Below are positions 59,842-64,000 of a stretch of DNA of 64,000 bases, in pieces. The notes below the pieces were generated by a model. The model was given only the letters and a program-made list of their open reading frames with translations. It was not told the DNA's origin and ran no database searches. Origin of the DNA: Vibrio porteresiae DSM 19223 (GTDB lineage Bacteria; Pseudomonadota; Gammaproteobacteria; Enterobacterales; Vibrionaceae); contig NZ_AP024895.1 in assembly GCF_024347055.1 (NCBI RefSeq), forward strand, positions 3,038,001 through 3,102,000, given 5' to 3'. Position numbers and translations under genes: made by a program. Position 1 is the first letter of the stretch, and each line of letters opens with the position of its first letter.

Positions 59842-60756
59842 TCACTTATCACGATGAATAATGCTAACAAACAGCTCTTCCAAACGGTTGGCTTTGTTAC
59901 GCATAGAAAGAACTGTCACGCCTTGATCGGTAAGCTGGCTAAAGACATGATTTAGCCCTTGGCTTTTCTCTAACTCAATTTCGAGCGAACCTTCGGCGAC
60001 TTGCTGCGAACGAACACCATTTAGCGTCGGAATCTTACTGACATCATCGACATCGAGAATAAATGTCTCTACCGCCAATTTACTAAGCAGCCCTTTCATC
60101 GTGGTATTTTCAATTAACTCACCGTGGTTAATTATGCCGATGTGCCGACATAGCATCTCAGCCTCTTCCAGATAGTGAGTCGTCAGGATAATCGTAATCC
60201 CATTTTCTCGGTTGATACGCTCCAAGAACTCCCACATTGAGCGGCGCAGCTCAATATCGACGCCTGCGGTCGGCTCATCGAGAATCAACAAATGCGGCTC
60301 ATGCATCAAGGCTCGAGCAATCATCAAACGGCGCTTCATTCCGCCAGAGAGGTTACGTGCACGCTCGTGACGTTTCTCCCATAAATCCAGTTGGCTGAGG
60401 TATTTCTTCGCTCGTTCCTTGGCTAGGTTTTTTTTAACCCCGTAGTACCCCGCTTGCTGCATCACAATCTGTTCAACAGTTTCAAAAGGGTTAAAGTTAA
60501 ATTCCTGAGGAACCAACCCTAAATTTTGTTTTGCCAGCTCCAGGTTCTTATCTATGTCATAGCCAAACACTTTGACTGTGCCTGAGGTTTTATTCACTAA
60601 AGATGAGATGATCCCTATCGTGGTTGATTTCCCAGCCCCATTTGGGCCAAGCAGAGCGTAAAAATCTCCTTTTTCAACCGATAGGCTTATGCCCTTAAGT
60701 GCTTCAAAACCACCGGAGTACGTTTTGCGCAGCTGACTTAATTCTAATGCGTACAT
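59842..60756 (-). CDS. yadG: ABC exporter ATP-binding protein (YadG-like)
   Basis: The nucleotide-binding partner of the preceding permease. The 304-residue product has Walker A GPNGAGKST, signature LSGGMKRRL, Walker B LLILDEPTAGVD and switch LTTHY, plus a C-terminal extension (SIEIEL-type subdomain) found in YadG. Transcribed divergently from the carbonic anhydrase gene over 260 bases that show no clear regulator site. Confidence 0.93.
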   Translation of the reverse strand: MYALELSQLRKTYSGGFEALKGISLSVEKGDFYALLGPNGAGKSTTIGIISSLVNKTSGTVKVFGYDIDKNLELAKQNLGLVPQEFNFNPFETVEQIVMQQAGYYGVKKNLAKERAKKYLSQLDLWEKRHERARNLSGGMKRRLMIARALMHEPHLLILDEPTAGVDIELRRSMWEFLERINRENGITIILTTHYLEEAEMLCRHIGIINHGELIENTTMKGLLSKLAVETFILDVDDVSKIPTLNGVRSQQVAEGSLEIELEKSQGLNHVFSQLTDQGVTVLSMRNKANRLEELFVSIIHRDK

Positions 60757-61016
60757 ACAATTCCTACTTTTTTTGAACAGAACAGATGTGCTGCTCTAGC
60801 GCTGGTTTTTCAACCCCTCGCACGGAAAACTCTGCTCTTTTATTTACAGCTTAACCTCGTTCTCAGGTTAATCTCATTAAAAAGTTAATCCAACTCAATA
60901 AATAGTCACTATTCTATGTTGAACCAACAGCTCTGAGCAGTATCATCTGGCGCAATTTGTTAGAGAATGATATGACATCATTGTGTATAGTGGCATCGTT
61001 GATGAAGGGAACTAAA

Positions 61017-61685
61017 ATGCCAGAATTAAAACAATTATTTGAAAATAACTCCAAATGGTCAGCATCAATTAAAGCAGAGCGACCGGAGTATTTTACCAAA
61101 TTGGCTAAAGGTCAGAATCCAGACTTTCTGTGGATTGGTTGTTCAGATAGCCGAGTTCCTGCCGAGCGACTAACTGGCTTATATTCTGGTGAATTGTTTG
61201 TCCATCGTAACGTTGCCAACCAAGTGATCCATACCGACCTTAACTGCCTCTCAGTGGTGCAGTACGCCGTCGATGTACTCAAAGTCAAACACATCATCAT
61301 TTGCGGTCACTATGGCTGTGGTGGCGTTACCGCAGCGATTGAAAACCCTAAGTTGGGTTTGATTAACAACTGGCTACTGCATATTCGCGATCTGTACCTT
61401 AAGCATCGTACCTATTTAGACAAAATGTCCGGCATGGATCAGTCTGACAAATTGGCAGAGATCAACGTAGCTGAGCAAGTTTACAACTTGGGTAATTCCA
61501 CCATTTTACAAAATGCCTGGGAACAGGGCCAAGATGTGGAATTGCATGGTGTGGTTTATGGTATCGAAGATGGTCATCTTGAATACCTAGGTGTGCGCTG
61601 TACATCACCTGCGAAGGTAGAAAGCAGTTATCGTAAAGCGATGGAAACTATCCTCAACGAAGAACACAAGCTGCTCTGTCGCTAA
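61017..61685 (+). CDS. can: Beta-class carbonic anhydrase
   Basis: This zinc enzyme interconverts CO2 and bicarbonate, supplying bicarbonate for biosynthesis. ATG 61017 (MPELKQLFENNSKW) has AAGGGA seven bases before it and gives 222 residues, the length of V. cholerae beta-CA. Zinc ligands C42, H98 and C101 and the dyad D44-R46 (GCSDSR; HYGCGG) are all present. The longer frame from 60957 was rejected. Confidence 0.97.
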   Translation: MPELKQLFENNSKWSASIKAERPEYFTKLAKGQNPDFLWIGCSDSRVPAERLTGLYSGELFVHRNVANQVIHTDLNCLSVVQYAVDVLKVKHIIICGHYGCGGVTAAIENPKLGLINNWLLHIRDLYLKHRTYLDKMSGMDQSDKLAEINVAEQVYNLGNSTILQNAWEQGQDVELHGVVYGIEDGHLEYLGVRCTSPAKVESSYRKAMETILNEEHKLLCR

Positions 61686-61712
61686 ACAAGAAGTTAGCAA
61701 ACAGATTAAACG

Positions 61713-61741
61713 AAAAAGGAGCTGCAATAGAGCTCCTTTTT
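61713..61741. terminator. Bidirectional terminator between can and hpt
   Basis: AAAAAGGAGCT-N7-AGCTCCTTTTT stem between convergent stops. Confidence 0.9.
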
Positions 61742-61766
61742 CATATCGAATTCAGATGGCGAACGG

Positions 61767-62297
61767 TTATTCCAACGGAACCACTTTACCAATGAAAGGA
61801 AGATGACGGTATTTCTGAGCGTAATCGATGCCAACACCAACCACAAACTCGTCAGGAATCGCAAAGCCAACCCACTGCACATCAACTGGCACTTCGCGAC
61901 GTGATGGTTTATCCAACAGAGTACAGATTGCTAGTGAATTAGGTTGACGCAACGCCAAAATCTCTTTCACTCGGCTTAATGTATTACCTGTGTCGATAAT
62001 GTCTTCAACCAGCAGGACATCTTTACCTTTGATGTCGTCATCAAGATCTTTCAGGATGCGAACATCGCGAGAGCTTTCCATACTATCGCCATAGCTAGAG
62101 GCAGTCATAAAGTCGACTTGGTGAGTGACGTCGATTGCACGCGCAAGGTCAGCCATGAAAACAAAAGATCCGCGTAGTAAGCCAACCAGAACTAAGTTTT
62201 CACTCTCTTTATAATACTGAGAAATTTGCTTTCCTAGCTCACGAACTCGTTCTTGAACATCCTGTTCAGAGATCATCACTTCAACTTTATGTTTCAT
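61767..62297 (-). CDS. hpt: Hypoxanthine phosphoribosyltransferase
   Basis: Hpt salvages hypoxanthine (and guanine) to nucleotides using PRPP. The 176-residue product (E. coli 178) has VGLLRGSFVFMADLARAI, the PRPP loop VLLVEDIIDTGNTL and VGFAIPDEFVVGVGIDYAQ. A PurR-like palindrome overlaps a possible -35 upstream. It is divergent from hapR. Confidence 0.97.
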   Translation of the reverse strand: MKHKVEVMISEQDVQERVRELGKQISQYYKESENLVLVGLLRGSFVFMADLARAIDVTHQVDFMTASSYGDSMESSRDVRILKDLDDDIKGKDVLLVEDIIDTGNTLSRVKEILALRQPNSLAICTLLDKPSRREVPVDVQWVGFAIPDEFVVGVGIDYAQKYRHLPFIGKVVPLE

Positions 62298-62406
62298 ACT
62301 GCTCTCGTTCTATCTGAGCGGCCCATAACTGACACAATGGATATGGACAGACGCTTAAAATAACTCCAAAATGGTAGCCGCGTATAGTATCATTCCTTCC
62401 GCTGTG

Positions 62407-62422
62407 AGGAAAACGTTTCCGT
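62407..62422. promoter_or_regulatory. PurR-like box upstream of hpt
   Basis: AGGAAAACGTTTCCGT matches the PurR consensus ACGCAAACGTTTGCGT at 13 of 16 positions, with the central AAACGTTT intact. It would cover the -35 of an hpt promoter whose -10 is TACTAT at 62384-62389. Another LacI-family repressor with a similar operator could bind instead. Confidence 0.45.
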
Positions 62423-62506
62423 CAGCGTGATAATGAGTACAAACTCAACCAAACCATATAACAAACATAAAGTTTAATGCAAAAAAGCATAAGCAGAGCG
62501 AAAACA

Positions 62507-62535
62507 TTGACCTCTGATATATGCATCAGTACACT
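62507..62535 (+). promoter_or_regulatory. Predicted sigma-70 promoter of hapR
   Basis: TTGACC (62507-62512), exactly 17 bases, then TACACT (62530-62535). The start would be near 62542, giving a leader of about 87 nt. Confidence 0.6.
62515..62528. promoter_or_regulatory. HapR/LuxR-like operator in the hapR promoter
   Basis: TGATATATGCATCA matches the core of the LuxR/HapR consensus, TGATAAATTTATCA, at 11 of 14 bases including both TGATA/ATCA ends. It lies in the promoter spacer, where binding would repress hapR, in line with known autorepression. Confidence 0.5.
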
Positions 62536-62593
62536 GCAGTGTGCAGAGTTGCAAATAATAAAATAATTACTAGTAGACATTCGTTTCACAACT

Positions 62594-62606
62594 TAACAAC
62601 GTAAGT
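62594..62606 (+). promoter_or_regulatory. Qrr small RNA pairing site in the hapR leader
   Basis: TAACAACGTAAGT, 23-35 bases before the hapR ATG, matches 12 of 13 bases of TAACAACGTCAGT, the complement of the conserved Qrr core as I recall it. Qrr pairing here represses hapR/luxR translation at low cell density. The Shine-Dalgarno AAGGA lies just downstream (62616-62620). Confidence 0.6.
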
Positions 62607-62628
62607 AATCAAGGCAAGGATTAACAAT

Positions 62629-63246
62629 ATGGATGCTTCAATAGAAAAACGCCCAAGAACCCGTTTATCACCTCAAAAACGTAAACACCAGCTAATGGAA
62701 ATAGCTTTAGAAGTGTTTGCCAAACGTGGGATTGGTCGTGGTGGTCACGCAGATATTGCGGATATCGCGCAAGTTTCAGTGGCAACAGTATTTAACTATT
62801 TCCCTACTCGTGAAGATTTAGTAGATGACGTACTCACATTTGTTGTTCGTCAATTCTCAAACTTCCTAACCGACAGTATCGATCTCGATCTACCTGCTCG
62901 CCAAAACTTGTTGACTATCTCAGATGGTATCGTCAACTTAGCGATTGATGATTGTCACTGGCTAAAAGTATGGTTCGAATGGAGTGCTTCAACTCGTGAT
63001 GAAGTATGGCCTCTATTTGTATCGACTAACCGTACTAACCAGATGTTACTTAAAAACATGTTTGCAAAAGCAATCGAACGCGGTGAACTTAGCAGCGATT
63101 ACGACGCAGAAGATATGGCAACCTTGTTCCACGGTATTTGTTACTCCCTTTTCGTACAAGCTAACCGTGTCCGCAATGAAAGCAGTGTTCACAAACTAGT
63201 GAGCCACTACCTTGACATGCTATGCATCTATAACGAAGTAGCCTAA
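62629..63246 (+). CDS. hapR: Quorum-sensing master regulator HapR (LuxR/SmcR/OpaR family, TetR-type)
   Basis: HapR is the high-cell-density regulator of Vibrio: it represses biofilm and virulence genes and activates proteases and competence. The 205-residue product begins MDASIEKRPRTRLSPQKRK, identical in its first 19 residues to V. cholerae HapR as I recall it, with HTH region ADIADIAQVSVATVFNYFPT and the invariant HWLKVWFEWSASTRDEVWPL. The C-terminal third differs from both HapR and V. harveyi LuxR, so a species outside those two is likely. Leader and promoter signals for autorepression and Qrr control are listed separately. Confidence 0.96.
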   Translation: MDASIEKRPRTRLSPQKRKHQLMEIALEVFAKRGIGRGGHADIADIAQVSVATVFNYFPTREDLVDDVLTFVVRQFSNFLTDSIDLDLPARQNLLTISDGIVNLAIDDCHWLKVWFEWSASTRDEVWPLFVSTNRTNQMLLKNMFAKAIERGELSSDYDAEDMATLFHGICYSLFVQANRVRNESSVHKLVSHYLDMLCIYNEVA

Positions 63247-63307
63247 ATCTTAGCTTAAGGGTGGTTTGTTCTTAACTCATTGAATAAATCACCTGATTCG
63301 AGACATA

Positions 63308-63337
63308 AAAAAACCGCTGATAATCAGCGGTTTTTTT
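63308..63337. terminator. Bidirectional terminator between hapR and lpd
   Basis: ACCGCTGAT-A-ATCAGCGGT stem with seven A residues before and seven T residues after, between convergent stops. Confidence 0.92.
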
Positions 63338-63354
63338 GTCTTTAAATTAAAGAC

Positions 63355-64000
63355 TTATTTTTTCTTCTTCGCTTTAGCGTTTGGAAGGTCAGTGATTGAA
63401 CCTTCGAACACTTCTGCTGCTAGACCGATAGACTCGTGTAGAGTTGGGTGAGCGTGGATAGTCAAAGCGATATCTTCTGCATCACAACCCATTTCGATTG
63501 CTAGACCGATTTCACCAAGAAGTTCACCACCGTTAGTACCAACAATAGCACCACCGATTACGCGATGAGTTTCTTTATCGAAAATCAGCTTAGTCATACC
63601 GTCTGAACAGTCAGATGCGATTGCACGGCCTGAAGCAGCCCATGGGAATACAGCAACTTCGTAGTTGATGCCTTCTGCTTTCGCTTCTTTCTCAGTCTTA
63701 CCAACCCATGCTACTTCTGGCTCAGTGTAAGCAATTGAAGGAATGACTTTAGGATCGAAGTAGTGTTTCTGTCCGGCAATCACTTCAGCAGCTACGTGAC
63801 CTTCATGTACACCTTTGTGCGCAAGCATTGGTTGACCAACGATGTCGCCAATAGCAAAGATGTGAGGTACGTTAGTACGCATTTGTTTGTCTACATTGAT
63901 GAAACCACGTTCATCAACTTGAAGGCCAGCTTTTTCTGCATCTAGAAGTTTACCGTTTGGTACACGACCGATTGCAACAAGAACTGCATCATAGCGCTCT
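63355..64000 (-). CDS. lpd: Dihydrolipoyl dehydrogenase (E3), 5' part beyond window edge
   Basis: Lpd is the FAD enzyme that reoxidises lipoamide in the pyruvate and 2-oxoglutarate dehydrogenase complexes. Only the C-terminal 214 residues are in the window; the frame is open to base 64000. Visible are VAIGRVPNG, the FAD-binding IFAIGDIVGQPMLAHKG and the active-site His-Glu pair in HAHPTLHE of the dimerisation domain, ending in a short Lys tail. The first in-frame ATG at 63882 is internal, not the start. Confidence 0.96.
   Translation of the reverse strand, partial: ERYDAVLVAIGRVPNGKLLDAEKAGLQVDERGFINVDKQMRTNVPHIFAIGDIVGQPMLAHKGVHEGHVAAEVIAGQKHYFDPKVIPSIAYTEPEVAWVGKTEKEAKAEGINYEVAVFPWAASGRAIASDCSDGMTKLIFDKETHRVIGGAIVGTNGGELLGEIGLAIEMGCDAEDIALTIHAHPTLHESIGLAAEVFEGSITDLPNAKAKKKK

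Larger units (their letters stand above)
62298..62628. other. Divergent hpt/hapR control region
   Basis: This 331-base region holds a PurR-like box (62407-62422), a possible hpt -10 TACTAT (62384-62389, minus strand), the predicted hapR promoter (62507-62535), a perfect palindrome ACACTGCAGTGT (62531-62542) at the predicted hapR start, and the hapR leader with a Qrr-pairing site. No ORF is present. Confidence 0.65.

Noticed and set aside
62984..63199. 71-codon ORF in another frame of hapR
   Set aside because: Out-of-frame shadow of a well-conserved regulator.

Overview
The window is an ordinary, densely packed stretch of core chromosome from a marine gammaproteobacterium of the genus Vibrio. 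The evidence is a HapR/LuxR-type quorum-sensing regulator beside hpt and lpd, an OmpU-type porin, a RocS-type c-di-GMP protein beside the UbiT/UbiUV genes, and a gene order that, from memory, matches V. cholerae chromosome 1 between hapR and prfC. HapR here looks closer to V. cholerae HapR than to V. harveyi LuxR. The species cannot be fixed from the sequence. I see no insertion sequence, prophage, integron, CRISPR array or obvious foreign island.

Layout. 1-12 kb: end of prfC, a membrane GGDEF-EAL protein, rimI-holD, and a cluster for oxygen-independent ubiquinone synthesis (ubiT with a GNAT gene on one side, ubiU-ubiV on the other) with the c-di-GMP gene rocS between them; then a MATE exporter with its MarR regulator. 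12-29 kb: the minus-strand RNA and translation block nlpI, pnp, rpsO, truB, rbfA, infB, nusA, rimP, tRNA-fMet, tRNA-Leu, secG, then glmM-folP-ftsH-rlmE, with yhbY and greA. 29-40 kb: ompU, dacB, a short MgtE-type Mg2+ transporter, tyrS, an M23 endopeptidase, erpA, hemL, a tiny unlisted Cys-rich membrane protein, an AI-2E-family permease and rsmC. 40-53 kb: amtB-glnK, yacL-acnB, a patatin/beta-barrel protein, mrcB and hrpB. 53-64 kb: sfsA-dksA-gluQ-pcnB-folK-panB-panC, the YadGH ABC exporter, carbonic anhydrase, hpt, hapR and the 3' part of lpd.

I found no wholly new system. The informative signals are regulatory. FNR-like boxes at class II spacing sit before both ubiT and ubiUV. An IscR type-1-like operator overlaps the erpA promoter. 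A sigma-54 promoter precedes glnK. HapR-like and Qrr-pairing sites lie at hapR, and a PurR-like box lies before hpt. The 5' leader of the short mgtE has a mini-ORF, a hairpin and a C-rich tract, and looks like an undescribed Mg2+-sensing leader; it and the 39-residue protein at 38123-38242 are the best candidates for something new.

All family assignments come from reading the protein sequences and recalled family knowledge; no database search was run. Many start sites were moved from the longest ORF to the best start supported by a ribosome-binding site or by homologue length, as stated per entry.
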